Assembly: GCA_026391555.1 (NCBI GenBank) | Contig: JAPLEB010000099.1 | Location: 1 to 41,319 of the forward strand | Reading direction: 5' to 3' | DNA: 41,319 nucleotides | Source: Bacteroidia bacterium | GTDB lineage: Bacteria; Bacteroidota; Bacteroidia; Bacteroidales; VadinHA17 | Part shown: positions 8,591 through 18,201 of the stretch, piece by piece | Numbering within the stretch: position 1 is the first letter of the stretch | Layout: the number at the start of each line of letters is the position of its first letter | Notes under the pieces: generated by a model | Database searches by the model: none | Seen by the model: the letters and a program-made list of their open reading frames with translations, nothing else | What the model was told of the DNA's origin: nothing | Made by a program: the position numbers and the translations under genes

Positions 8591-8619
8591 TAAAAACTGG
8601 CCTGAAATTTTCAGGCCAG
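8591..8619 (-). terminator. Rho-independent terminator after the rhamnosidase gene
   Basis: A perfect 11-base inverted repeat (CTGGCCTGAAA / TTTCAGGCCAG, one central base; 8597-8619) is followed on the minus strand by TTTTTA. It lies 29 bases beyond the rhamnosidase stop and 24 bases before the transporter start, so it could also act as an attenuator for the transporter-arfB transcript. On the plus strand no T-run follows. Confidence 0.75.
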
Positions 8620-8647
8620 CAAAAATAATATTTATTCTAATTATTTT

Positions 8648-11380
8648 TTACTCTTCCGAATATTCAAAAACATAGTCACCAGATACTGCTTCAAGCAATA
8701 TTTTATTATTATCTTCTCTGACATTAGAAAAATACTGATTTTCAGAAATGATGCCGCCTTTTTCAGTTGCTTTTGAGAGTGAGCTTACAGGGAGAATAAT
8801 TGTTGCTATTGTATTTGCAGGGATATTAATTGTTACAATTATTTTCGTCCCTTTTCTTTCCCACCCTGATGCAACTGTCCCGTATGAGCTTTCAAAAGTA
8901 GCTTTTGAATATGCTAGTTTTTTTGAAGGATGCGGTTGAAGAATAAGATGTTTATATCCAGGGTTCATGGTTTCGATACCTGCCGATACCCTGTACATCC
9001 AATCGCCTATAGCGCCATAGGCATAATGGTTAAACGAATTCATACCCGGGTCCTGGAAAGTGCTGTCTGTTTTCTGGCCATCCCAGCGTTCCCAAATTGT
9101 TGTGGCTCCCATCTTAACCGGATAGAGCCAGGAAGGATATGATTCCTGAAGCAGCAGGTCATAAGCAACGTCAGTGTAGCCATTATCCGACAAAACATGA
9201 CACAGGTAAGGTGTCCCGAGAAAACCGGTAGAAAGGTGGTTTTTTCTGCTCTTGATGTCTTCCACCAGAAAACTCGCTGATTTTTCACGAAGATTCTCAG
9301 GCAACAGATCAAACATCAATGCAAGGACGTATGATGTCTGTGAATTGGTTCCCACCCTTCCTGCATTCGTAACGTATTCATTAATAAAAACTTCTTTAAT
9401 CTTTTTAAAAAGTTCGGAATAGAACTTTTCATCTTCTGTTTTGCCAAGTTCTTTTGCAGTAGCAGCTAAAATACTTGTTGAATAGGCATAAAATGCTGTA
9501 GCAATAAAATCGTGTTCGGTGTAGCCATCCGGCTGGGTATGGTTATTAACCGGCGGATGATAAAACAACCAGTCACCATATTTGCTTCCGCCTTTCCAGA
9601 TTAAACTTTCACCAGCTTTCTTCCTTATATATTCCAGCCAGGCTTTCATACTTGGATACTGGTTCTCAAGAATTCTTTTATCACCATATACCATATACAT
9701 TGTCCATGGTGCTATAACTGAAACATCTCCCCATCCGGCTGATGTCTCTGTTGTTGCCGATCCCTGCTTACTAAGAATATCAGGAATAACGTTAGGAACT
9801 TCACCTCCGGGTTTCTGATCTGCTGCAATGTCTTTTAACCACTTGGTAAAGAAGGATGATACATCGAGGTTATAAGCGGCTGTCCTGCAAAATGCCTGTG
9901 CATCGCCAGTCCATCCAAGACGTTCGTCACGTTGCGGACAATCGGTAGGAACATCAACAAAGTTTCCTTTTTGTCCCCACTGTATATTATGCTGTAACTG
10001 ATTGAGAAGAGGACTTGAGGATTCGTAACTACCTGTTACTGCCATATCGGAATGGACAACAACTCCAGTCAGGTTATCTGTTGTCAGGTCCCCTGGGAAT
10101 CCTGTAACTTCAACAAATCTGAATCCCATAAACGTAAACCTGGGTTCATAGACCTCTTCTCCTGTACCTGCAAGTGTATATGTAAGCTGACATTTTGCTG
10201 CACGAAGATTTGTTGTATAGAACTCACCAAACTTATCCATAACTTCAGCATGACGCAAAGTGATGACAGTTCCTTTGTTCCCGGTAACTTTTAATCTTAG
10301 CCATCCAACCATGTTCTGCCCCATATCCACTATCAATTTACCTTTTGGAGTCCGGAATATTTTTACAGGTTTGATTTCCTGAATTTTTCTTACTGGCGCC
10401 CCCTCAGAAGCTATCAGATTGTTGTTATAATTCCCAACACTTACTTTTGTCCATTTACTGTCATCATATCCTGAAAGATTCCAACCTGTAAGCTTTTTTG
10501 TAGCATCATAAGTTTCCCCGTTATAAATATCATTCATCCTGATGGCTCCGTTATTTGAGGCTTTCCAGGTATCATCAGTAATAATTAGTGATTCGGAACC
10601 ATCAGTATAGGTTATCTTAAGCTGCATCAGAAGGCCAAGCCTTTTTCCATAGACAGCCCAGTTATTGCCCCAGGCCAGTGTTCCACGGTACCATCCGTCA
10701 CCCAGAGCAGCACCAACTGCATTATTGCCTTTTAAAATCTGACTTGTAACATCATAAACCTGGTATTGGATTCTTTTGCCGTAAGATGTCCATCCCGGAG
10801 TAAGAACCTGATCTCCAACTTTTTTACCATTTAAATGAAGTTCATAAAAACCATGTGCGGTAACATAAACCCTTGCACTTGCTACTTGTTTTACAACCTG
10901 AAATTCTTTTCTGAAATGGGGAGCAGGGGAATACCTTTGAGTATCTCCATCCATCTCAATCCATTTTGCACTCCAGTCGGTTTGAGACAGTAATCCCATT
11001 TCCCAGAAAGCTGTTTCGCTCCATTTTGAGTCCTTCCCTTTATTGTCGGTAACTTTTACCTGCCAGTAATATCTCTGGCCCGATTTCAGATCTTTACCTT
11101 TATATACCTGCAGTACAGATTCTGCAGATTCTGTCTTTCCCGATTCCCACACAATTTTACCGGATGAAAATTTTTCATCTGTTGAAACTCTTATTGAATA
11201 AGCAGTTTGCATGATGTTAAATCCGGTTCCGGTAATTTTCCAGGAGAACCTTGGTTTTAAAACGTCAACTCCAATCGGATTATTCTTATGCTCAACAGTA
11301 AGGCTTTTTACTGACAAATCCTGGGCAAAAGTTATTCCGGCCAGATAAAATAGAATAATAGATAGTTCAATTGATTTCAT
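8648..11380 (-). CDS. Secreted alpha-L-rhamnosidase, GH78
   Basis: 910 residues. Signal peptide 1-19 (cleavage after ITFAQ), then beta-sandwich modules of the Bac_rhamnosid N-terminal type (about 25-450), the (alpha/alpha)6 catalytic barrel (about 450-810) and a C-terminal beta-domain. It removes terminal alpha-L-rhamnose from plant or algal glycans by an inverting mechanism. The family acid motif DERLGWTGD has E486, and the general-base motif IWERWDG has E764; both are intact. The GH78 family is normally periplasmic or outer-membrane in Bacteroidota. It faces a sulfatase relic, and rhamnose transporter and isomerase genes follow on the other strand, supporting a rhamnose-utilisation locus. 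No SusCD pair is visible here. Confidence 0.95.
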   Translation of the reverse strand: MKSIELSIILFYLAGITFAQDLSVKSLTVEHKNNPIGVDVLKPRFSWKITGTGFNIMQTAYSIRVSTDEKFSSGKIVWESGKTESAESVLQVYKGKDLKSGQRYYWQVKVTDNKGKDSKWSETAFWEMGLLSQTDWSAKWIEMDGDTQRYSPAPHFRKEFQVVKQVASARVYVTAHGFYELHLNGKKVGDQVLTPGWTSYGKRIQYQVYDVTSQILKGNNAVGAALGDGWYRGTLAWGNNWAVYGKRLGLLMQLKITYTDGSESLIITDDTWKASNNGAIRMNDIYNGETYDATKKLTGWNLSGYDDSKWTKVSVGNYNNNLIASEGAPVRKIQEIKPVKIFRTPKGKLIVDMGQNMVGWLRLKVTGNKGTVITLRHAEVMDKFGEFYTTNLRAAKCQLTYTLAGTGEEVYEPRFTFMGFRFVEVTGFPGDLTTDNLTGVVVHSDMAVTGSYESSSPLLNQLQHNIQWGQKGNFVDVPTDCPQRDERLGWTGDAQAFCRTAAYNLDVSSFFTKWLKDIAADQKPGGEVPNVIPDILSKQGSATTETSAGWGDVSVIAPWTMYMVYGDKRILENQYPSMKAWLEYIRKKAGESLIWKGGSKYGDWLFYHPPVNNHTQPDGYTEHDFIATAFYAYSTSILAATAKELGKTEDEKFYSELFKKIKEVFINEYVTNAGRVGTNSQTSYVLALMFDLLPENLREKSASFLVEDIKSRKNHLSTGFLGTPYLCHVLSDNGYTDVAYDLLLQESYPSWLYPVKMGATTIWERWDGQKTDSTFQDPGMNSFNHYAYGAIGDWMYRVSAGIETMNPGYKHLILQPHPSKKLAYSKATFESSYGTVASGWERKGTKIIVTINIPANTIATIILPVSSLSKATEKGGIISENQYFSNVREDNNKILLEAVSGDYVFEYSEE

Positions 11381-11558
11381 AGGTTATATTGATTTATATT
11401 TCTTGTGAAGATAGAAAAATCTGGTTTTATTTATAATTGAATGTGTGTATAAAATGATGACAAAAACCAATAATCGTTCTTGAAAGATGAAACAAAAAAG
11501 AATTCGTACATTAGGTTTCCATTACAGTTAAGATTGCCTGTAATTTAACATACTAAAT

Positions 11559-12267
11559 ATGAGCTATTTAAAACAAAGTCTTGGGATAATATTTCCGGTT
11601 CTCAATATTGCCTTGCCGCTTCTTCCTGCATCTGCAATTAACCCGCAGTCGGGAAAAGCCGATAAGACAAGACCCAATATAATATTCATTCTTACCGATG
11701 ACCATCGTCCCGGAGCAATGGGGTATGCCGGCAATACCATCATTCAAACTCCTGAAATGGATAAACTTGCCAGGGAGGGTGTCTATTTCAGAAATGCGTT
11801 TTGTACAACTCCTATTTCTTCTGCGAGCAGGGCAAGTATTCTGACCGGGTTATACGAAAGATCACATAAATATACTTTTCAAACCGGACCTGTGAGAGAG
11901 GAGTATATGAGGAATTCTTATCCAAGGCTTCTTAAAGAATCCGGTTACTATACAGGTTTCTATGGTAAACTCGGAATAAAATATGACAAGAAGGAACTGC
12001 TCTTCAATGTTTTCGAAGATTATGACCGATCAGGTAAATACACTGACCGGCGCGGGTACTTTTATAAAACAATCGGAAAGGATACTGTTCATCTTACAAG
12101 ATATACAGGAGAAAAAGCAGTCAGTTTTATAAGAAATGCACCTGCTGATAAACCGTTCTGTCTTTCAATAAGCTTCAGTGCTCCCTCATGACTGGGGGAA
12201 ATTTAAAGGTGAGGATGGTTTGATGCATTACCTGTATGATGCTCCTGAAGAATTATTGCTTTTTTGA
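11559..12267 (+). pseudogene. Truncated, frameshifted type-I sulfatase
   Basis: A 210-residue frame carries a secretion-like leader, the [13 protein letters not shown] metal-binding N-terminus and the formylglycine motif S87-S-A-S-R91 (a serine-type site that needs a radical-SAM maturase). It ends abruptly after SFSAPS at 12191, where normal sulfatases read SAPH and run on to ~480-550 residues. One extra C near 12183-12185 explains the break: skipping it restores SAPHDWGKF and an open frame of ~25 more codons to TGA 12265-12267. Even then two thirds of the enzyme, including C-terminal metal and substrate residues, is missing. It is therefore a relic from at least one deletion plus a frameshift. 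It would have desulfated a glycan, plausibly rhamnose-rich. Confidence 0.85.
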
Positions 12268-12348
12268 GTCGCTTCTTGAATAAAAGAATTATTTTTATTT
12301 TTTCAATATTATGTGATATAAAGAACTAACTAACCTTAAATTCAACTG

Positions 12349-13377
12349 ATGAATCCACTTGCAGGTATTTTGTTAATAGCTTTGGGAAGTATTGGCGCCG
12401 CCAGTTTTTATGTTCCATTTAAAAAAGTCAAAATATGGGCATGGGAGTCATATTGGTTAAGTCAGGGTGTAGCTGCCTGGCTTATTGCTCCGATATTGTT
12501 TGCAATTATTTTTGTTCCAAAGGGAGAACTTATACCTATTATTAATGAAGCACCATCATCAGCTAAATTGATGGCAATGATGTTTGGTGCATTATGGGGC
12601 TTTGGAGGATTGACTTTTGGCCTGAGTATTCGTTATCTCGGAGTTGCATTAGGGCAAAGTATTGCACTTGGTCTCTGTGCAGCATTTGGAACGTTGATTC
12701 CTCCTATAATCGCTGGTGAAAACCTGTTTTCTTCAACAGCAGGCATCTTAACCATTGCCGGAGTGTCTATTACGGTAGCCGGAATTGCAATAATCGGTTA
12801 TGCCGGATCGCTCAAAAGCAGAGAGATGACAGAAGAAGAGAAGAAAGCTGCTGTTAAAGAATTTGCTCTCAAAAAGGGAATTTTTATTGCAATCTTTGCC
12901 GGTGTAATGAGCGCCTGTTTCAATTTCGGATTTGAGGCGGCTAAACCTATTGAAAATGTTGCACTTGCTCATGGAACCAATCCTCTTTTCCAAAAAAATC
13001 CGTCGTTGATATTTATCCTGTTGGGTGGGTTTATTACAAACCTGGTCTATTGCGGTTATCTGAATATTAAAAATAAGACGTACAAAGATTATATTTCAGT
13101 TTCAGGCAGTGTTCTGCTAAATAATCTGTTTTTTACATTCCTGGCAGGATTCTTATGGTTCCTCCAGTTTCATTTTTTTGGAATGGGCTCCAGCAAACTT
13201 CCGGAAGGCATGGCCGTCTTCGGCTGGAGCATTCTGATGGCACTGAATATAGCGATAAGCAATATCTGGGGTATATTCCTTAATGAATGGAAAGGGGCAA
13301 AGAGAAAAACCATTATTGTGCTGATCATCGGAATAATTATTCTTATACTTTCTACATTTGTGGTTAAATTGAGCTGA
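12349..13377 (+). CDS. rhaT: L-rhamnose-proton symporter RhaT
   Basis: 342 residues with about ten hydrophobic helices, matching RhaT length and organisation. Characteristic stretches include the N-terminal PLAGILLIALGSIGAASFYV, a WGFGGLTFGLSIRYLGVALG helix pair, and a charged cytosolic loop (TEEEKKAAVKEFALKKG) in the middle. It imports L-rhamnose (and related 6-deoxysugars) using the proton gradient at the inner membrane. rhaA follows after 71 bases on the same strand, and a rhamnosidase that would release the sugar lies nearby. Upstream bases (about 12280-12310) hold a weak hairpin with T-rich tail, not strong enough to list. Confidence 0.93.
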   Translation: MNPLAGILLIALGSIGAASFYVPFKKVKIWAWESYWLSQGVAAWLIAPILFAIIFVPKGELIPIINEAPSSAKLMAMMFGALWGFGGLTFGLSIRYLGVALGQSIALGLCAAFGTLIPPIIAGENLFSSTAGILTIAGVSITVAGIAIIGYAGSLKSREMTEEEKKAAVKEFALKKGIFIAIFAGVMSACFNFGFEAAKPIENVALAHGTNPLFQKNPSLIFILLGGFITNLVYCGYLNIKNKTYKDYISVSGSVLLNNLFFTFLAGFLWFLQFHFFGMGSSKLPEGMAVFGWSILMALNIAISNIWGIFLNEWKGAKRKTIIVLIIGIIILILSTFVVKLS

Positions 13378-13448
13378 TTACCAGTGCAAAGCATAAGTCG
13401 AAAATTTAAAGCTGAAATCAGAATTGAAAACATAAATTAATATTGAGT

Positions 13449-14714
13449 ATGAAAAAGAAATTTATTGAAAAGTCATATCAGCTTGCAAAAGAGCAATATG
13501 CGGCATTAGGAGTTGATACCGACAAGGTACTTTCTGAAATGGATAGTATAAATATCAGCTTACATTGCTGGCAGACCGATGATGTTGGTGGTTTTGAAAA
13601 AGAAGGATCTGTACTTGGTGGTGGTGGTATCCAGGCCACAGGTAACTTTCCTGGTAAAGCAAAAACTATCGAACAGATGAGAGCAGATCTCGATAAAGTG
13701 ATGTCGCTTCTTCCCGGAAAACAAAGATTAAATCTACATGCCATCTATGGTGAGTTTGGAGGTAAACCGGTTGATCGCGATCAGATCGAAGCAAAACATT
13801 TTCAGGGTTGGATTAACTGGGCTAAGAAGAGAAAAATAGGCCTTGATTTTAATTGTACCTGTTTTTCCCATCCTTATGCTGATGACGGCTTCACCCTCTC
13901 AAGTAAAAATGAAAAAATCAGAAAATTCTGGGTTGAACATACTAAACGATGCAGGGCTATCGGTGCTGAAATGGGAAAGCAACTTGGTACTCCGACTGTA
14001 CTTAATATATGGATTCCTGATGGTTCGAAAGATACACCTGTTGATAGGAATACCCTTCGTAAAAAGCTGAAAAAATCATTGGATGAGATATTTGCAGTAA
14101 AATATCCTAAAAAATATCTTAAAGATTCTATTGAAAGTAAGTTATTCGGAATAGGATCCGAGTCGATGGTGGTAGGATCTCATGATTTCTACATGGGTTA
14201 TGCAATACAAAACAATACAATGATAACCCTCGACAATGGCCATTTCCACCCGACTGAACAGGTAGGAGATAAAATTTCTTCAATCCTCCATTTTGTTGAT
14301 GAGATTCTGTTGCATCTTACACGAGGTGTTCGTTGGGATAGTGATCATGTACTTACATTTAACGATGAGTTACTGCTTATTACACAAGAAATAGTACGTT
14401 CCAAGGCTATTGGCAGGGTTAATGTAGGTCTCGATTTCTTTGACGCAAGTCTTAACCGTATCGGAGCCTATGTTATTGGGACACGCTCTGCTCAGATAGC
14501 CTTTTTGTATGCGTTTCTGGAACCATTTAAAACACTGGTTAAATTTGAAGAGCAAGGTAAAAACTTTGAAAGACTGGCTCTTCTTGAGTTACTCAAATCT
14601 AAACCTTTCGGAGCTGTCTACGATTACTATTGTCTGATAAACAAAGTTCCGGTTGGGCAGGATTATATTGAAGATATTATGAAGTACGAGAAAGATGTGC
14701 TTCTAAAAAGATAG
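13449..14714 (+). CDS. rhaA: L-rhamnose isomerase
   Basis: 421 residues from the ATG at 13449; a TTG six bases upstream is in frame but less likely. It converts L-rhamnose to L-rhamnulose in the cytosol, the first catabolic step. Family signatures are clear: SLHCWQTDDVGGFE near the N-terminus, RLNLHAIYGEFGG, the FNCTCFSHPYADDGFTLSS loop, and the metal and substrate residues in TLDNGHFHPTEQ and RWDSDHVL. Length matches E. coli and Bacteroides RhaA. The usual partners (rhamnulokinase, rhamnulose-1-phosphate aldolase, RhaR regulator) are absent from the window; directly downstream lies only a propeller-gene relic, so the pathway must be completed elsewhere. Confidence 0.95.
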   Translation: MKKKFIEKSYQLAKEQYAALGVDTDKVLSEMDSINISLHCWQTDDVGGFEKEGSVLGGGGIQATGNFPGKAKTIEQMRADLDKVMSLLPGKQRLNLHAIYGEFGGKPVDRDQIEAKHFQGWINWAKKRKIGLDFNCTCFSHPYADDGFTLSSKNEKIRKFWVEHTKRCRAIGAEMGKQLGTPTVLNIWIPDGSKDTPVDRNTLRKKLKKSLDEIFAVKYPKKYLKDSIESKLFGIGSESMVVGSHDFYMGYAIQNNTMITLDNGHFHPTEQVGDKISSILHFVDEILLHLTRGVRWDSDHVLTFNDELLLITQEIVRSKAIGRVNVGLDFFDASLNRIGAYVIGTRSAQIAFLYAFLEPFKTLVKFEEQGKNFERLALLELLKSKPFGAVYDYYCLINKVPVGQDYIEDIMKYEKDVLLKR

Positions 14715-14738
14715 AAATCCGTTAGTAAAACTTATGTA

Positions 14739-14914
14739 GTGAAGGCCTCAGGATTGTTTCAGGTTTTGGACAACGCAAGGCTTCCGGAATCATTTGATCT
14801 GAATAAGATGATCAATATCAGATGGAAAGTCGCTGTACCAGAACTCCTGGAATTACTGATGGCATGATTATTTTCCGAACTCAAAAATATCTTGTTGCTG
14901 TAGGAAAAAACTAA
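14739..14914 (+). pseudogene. Gutted PQQ-fold beta-propeller gene (5' and 3' ends fused)
   Basis: Two short frames overlap here. The first (to TGA 14867) reads ...DNARLPESFDLNKMINIRWK-VAVP, which resembles the opening of PQQ-propeller proteins (compare EWDGVAGKNIHWKIQIP in the anchored propeller at 24876-26570). The second, ending at TAA 14914, reads RTPGITDGMIIFRTQKYLVAV, which resembles the closing blade of the same family (compare CTPAFSDKKIYIRGKKNLYC). The ~1 kb middle is missing and the frame changes at the junction (about 14845-14850). It is best explained by an internal deletion that left both ends. No start codon better than GTG 14739 is present. Fills the gap between rhaA and the convergent permease gene. 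Confidence 0.6.
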
Positions 14915-14916
14915 TC

Positions 14917-17900
14917 TTATTCTTTTTTCAGACTTGAAGTCAATGAATCGTTTGTGACTGCCCTGACAGACAAAACCAGGGCAACTAAACCTGTAATGAT
15001 TATTGCAAGCACCATCAGTAGTAGAAACAGCCAGGGTACGTCAGGGCTGTTCGTTAACGAGGGCAATGTAGCTACAATAGCAGAGACAACACCTGAAGAA
15101 ACTCCTGCAAAAAGTATCAGCATCTGTTCTGACAGAATCATTCTCCTGATTTTTTTTACCGGGAAACCTGTTGCCAGCATGAGTGCAAATTCCCGTTTAC
15201 GGTGGTTGTAGTTCCTTAAAAGAACAAATCCCAGTCCTGCAATTCCGGTTATCATGCCTAAAGTGCCAAATACCCCAAATACAGACAGATAAGTATTTGT
15301 AACTTCATAAAAGGATGCCAGGCGTTCAGTCGCCAGTTTAATATTGATACCATAGTTCTCAAGCCTTTCAGTCAAAGTGCTTTTGTATAAATCAATTAGC
15401 TTAGGATCACCATCAACAAGTAAAACTGAGCTCCCGGAGACAGAAGGATAATACTTTAAAAAATTATTCATTCCTATCAGCACATATCCCTGAAAAACAG
15501 ATGATTTTAATCCGGAAGCAATTATGATATTCAAAGGTTGTCCATTCTCTGCTCTAAGGATTAAAGTATCACCGGTTTTGATCTTCAACCCCCATTGAAG
15601 AACAGTTTGATCTGCAATTCCATAGATAGTATTGCTTTCGGAGGTCTCATATAAAAACTGCCAGGGATTTTCCATATTCCCTTCAGACAATACTTTAGAA
15701 AAGGAGAATGATCCTTTGGAGATAAAATCATCAGGATCAATTCCTAAAAGGGGAGGAGCTGTTACATGGTTAAGATTGAGACAACTGGCATCATCACCCG
15801 AAGACCTTTTTGCCTGAACAAAACTCATCTTCATAAGTTGCTGGTTATCAAGACCTAATGTTTTTCTGCCTGATGTTGTATTCATATCCTCTTTAACAGG
15901 GATAGTGTTTTCACACCATAGCAAATATCCGCCGGTGCCCCCGGATCGCTTTAAATGCTCACCATAAAAATTCATTTTGTTTGCACCGGTAATGAAAACT
16001 GCAAAAATTCCGGCGGCTATAAACAGTATAGGAGTGACTGCATGTGAAGGATAAAAAGAGTAGTAATTGCGCGATATGCCTTTTCTTGGTTTTCTGTTAT
16101 CAATACGAACTTTCCAACCAATATAATACTGCCTCCAGAAAAGCACCTGGGTGATTAACAGAACCGTTCCTGCAGCAAAAGAGAGAGAGAGTTCCTGATC
16201 CTTGTAAAAAACAGAAAATGCAAATAATGCAGTGGCAATAAAAGATGAAGTCAATAAAAATATAAAGTTTCTAATGGACGAATGGCTTACAAAATTCTCT
16301 TTTTCCTTTCGATTCAGCATCTTAAGGTAGCGTTTTATTTTCACCATCAGAAAGACCATTGTGATCAGGATTGTTGTTAAAAATCCTATCAACATTGGTA
16401 TATAATTAAAAAACGTATCAAGGGTATCCGTTTGCACAGCTCCTATCCAGACAGAATTCAGAGCTTTGGTAATGAGTATATTAACTAAAGAACCGGCAAT
16501 TGCACCGATAAGACACCCGACTAAAGCTATTAATCCCGATTCGAGAAATAATATTCGTTCAATCCATTTGTTTCTAAAACCAAGAGCAAATAATGTATTT
16601 ATCTGACCCCTTTTCGAATCAAAATATGCTGAAACGGTGAGGGATAATAAAACTACAGAAGCTAAAATGAGGAAAAAACCAAGGCTTAAGAAGAGAGTGC
16701 TGAAATCAACACTCTCATTTGCGGATTTAACAGATTCGCCCGATAAATCAGTAACACTGAAACCTGTTTTATAAGGATCAAGCGATCCGCTTAGTTTTTC
16801 TTCTATCTCTTTTCCCGATATTCCAGCCGGAAAACGAAGTGCTGTTGCAGGTCCGAAATTATTTCCCCACAACTCTTTTCCCTTCTCATAATTGATAAAT
16901 GCCTTCGGAGTACCTCTGAATCTATTCCAGTAATCTTCATCTTTGCGGCGAATATCATCCATCTTAATAGGTACTCCGGCATCCCAGTTTGAACAAGATT
17001 CGCTTCCGGAAATACCAGGAAATTCAGGCATCAGAAGTGAGTCTGACCAGATACCTTGCATATCAACTAACTGCTTAACAATAAGCTTGGTGCTTCTTTC
17101 AATTAGATTATTCATAGAATCAGGCGAATACCAAAACATTTCAATAGTATCTCCCTCATTAACAACCAGATCATCAGCCAGCCATCTGTTAATTATTATA
17201 CCATCGCCCTTAGTAATTTCAGGGTAAATAGAAGAAGATAATGCCGTCACAAATGAATATGGAGTTGATCTGGTACCCGATATTAATCTGTTTCCAAGGT
17301 ATGTAATAACCGGAGCAGAAGAGGGCAGAACATTTTCAATTTCTTTGATGACTTCTTCGTCAATAAAAACTCTGCTTGATATTAGTTCAAGTCCTTTGGT
17401 GTTATTTACTTTCCTTAGGCTGAGTCCGATATCGGATGGTCTTAAAACCTGCTTCAGGCTATTATAAACTTCATTTAATGAATAACGATTTTTATTTTCA
17501 ATAAGTAATCTGTTAATTTTTAATGCGTTGCCAGTATTATCAGTAATATCAGAAAGATTTATGAAGATATTCATTGGCATTATCTGGCTGATTGACAGCG
17601 AGAAGTTGCCGGTGTTAATAGGTTCAAGAATACGTCCGACTTTCATCACAATTGACCCTCCAGTTTCTTTTTCCGAAGCAAAAGGTGCATCGGCAGGGAT
17701 GTCACTAATCTCATTGAAGCGTATTATCAGTTCGTCACCTGTATTCACTCCAAGATAATCAGCAAGTCTCTTATTAACAGCAACTTCACCAGGTTTGATG
17801 CTTAAAGAATCGTTTCCATGGAACTTAAAAAAGTCACTTTTTACAGCATAGATATGAGTATTTAATGCGCCTTTCTGTGAAGTCAGACTCTGACAATAAC

Positions 17901-18180
17901 CACTTATCTCAAGTATCCCTGTACAATTGATCCTGGTGTTATCCTTCATTCTTTCAGCAAGCGATGCATCAACGTACCTGACACCTGAACTGATCATAAA
18001 ACCAGTATTTCCAAGACGTTCAGAAGCTGTTTTTTTCAGACTTGTCCTTACTGATCTTCCTGTCATAAGCGACCCGGTTATAACAGCTGACAATAATGCA
18101 ATAATAAGGATCTGATAAAGAACCGGCTTTTTGTAAAACTTTATTGACCGGCTTACTATTTTGAGGATACCTGGTACCAT
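14917..18180 (-). CDS. ABC transporter permease, MacB/FtsX type, duplicated
   Basis: 1087 residues. One N-terminal helix (about 18-40), a large extracytoplasmic domain, a block of about six helices in the middle (from the FSTLFLSLGFFLILASVVLL segment on), a second extracytoplasmic domain (about 720-950) and three C-terminal helices. This is a doubled FtsX-type permease on one chain, so a single polypeptide may replace the usual dimer of four-helix units. Such systems act as mechanotransmission or lipoprotein/efflux machines rather than simple channels. The matching ATPase gene ends 21 bases upstream. The substrate is unknown; position behind the redox operon and glycosyltransferase suggests envelope work. 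Confidence 0.87.
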   Translation of the reverse strand: MVPGILKIVSRSIKFYKKPVLYQILIIALLSAVITGSLMTGRSVRTSLKKTASERLGNTGFMISSGVRYVDASLAERMKDNTRINCTGILEISGYCQSLTSQKGALNTHIYAVKSDFFKFHGNDSLSIKPGEVAVNKRLADYLGVNTGDELIIRFNEISDIPADAPFASEKETGGSIVMKVGRILEPINTGNFSLSISQIMPMNIFINLSDITDNTGNALKINRLLIENKNRYSLNEVYNSLKQVLRPSDIGLSLRKVNNTKGLELISSRVFIDEEVIKEIENVLPSSAPVITYLGNRLISGTRSTPYSFVTALSSSIYPEITKGDGIIINRWLADDLVVNEGDTIEMFWYSPDSMNNLIERSTKLIVKQLVDMQGIWSDSLLMPEFPGISGSESCSNWDAGVPIKMDDIRRKDEDYWNRFRGTPKAFINYEKGKELWGNNFGPATALRFPAGISGKEIEEKLSGSLDPYKTGFSVTDLSGESVKSANESVDFSTLFLSLGFFLILASVVLLSLTVSAYFDSKRGQINTLFALGFRNKWIERILFLESGLIALVGCLIGAIAGSLVNILITKALNSVWIGAVQTDTLDTFFNYIPMLIGFLTTILITMVFLMVKIKRYLKMLNRKEKENFVSHSSIRNFIFLLTSSFIATALFAFSVFYKDQELSLSFAAGTVLLITQVLFWRQYYIGWKVRIDNRKPRKGISRNYYSFYPSHAVTPILFIAAGIFAVFITGANKMNFYGEHLKRSGGTGGYLLWCENTIPVKEDMNTTSGRKTLGLDNQQLMKMSFVQAKRSSGDDASCLNLNHVTAPPLLGIDPDDFISKGSFSFSKVLSEGNMENPWQFLYETSESNTIYGIADQTVLQWGLKIKTGDTLILRAENGQPLNIIIASGLKSSVFQGYVLIGMNNFLKYYPSVSGSSVLLVDGDPKLIDLYKSTLTERLENYGINIKLATERLASFYEVTNTYLSVFGVFGTLGMITGIAGLGFVLLRNYNHRKREFALMLATGFPVKKIRRMILSEQMLILFAGVSSGVVSAIVATLPSLTNSPDVPWLFLLLMVLAIIITGLVALVLSVRAVTNDSLTSSLKKE

Positions 18181-18201
18181 AATTAGCTTTTTGCTTCTGG
18201 T

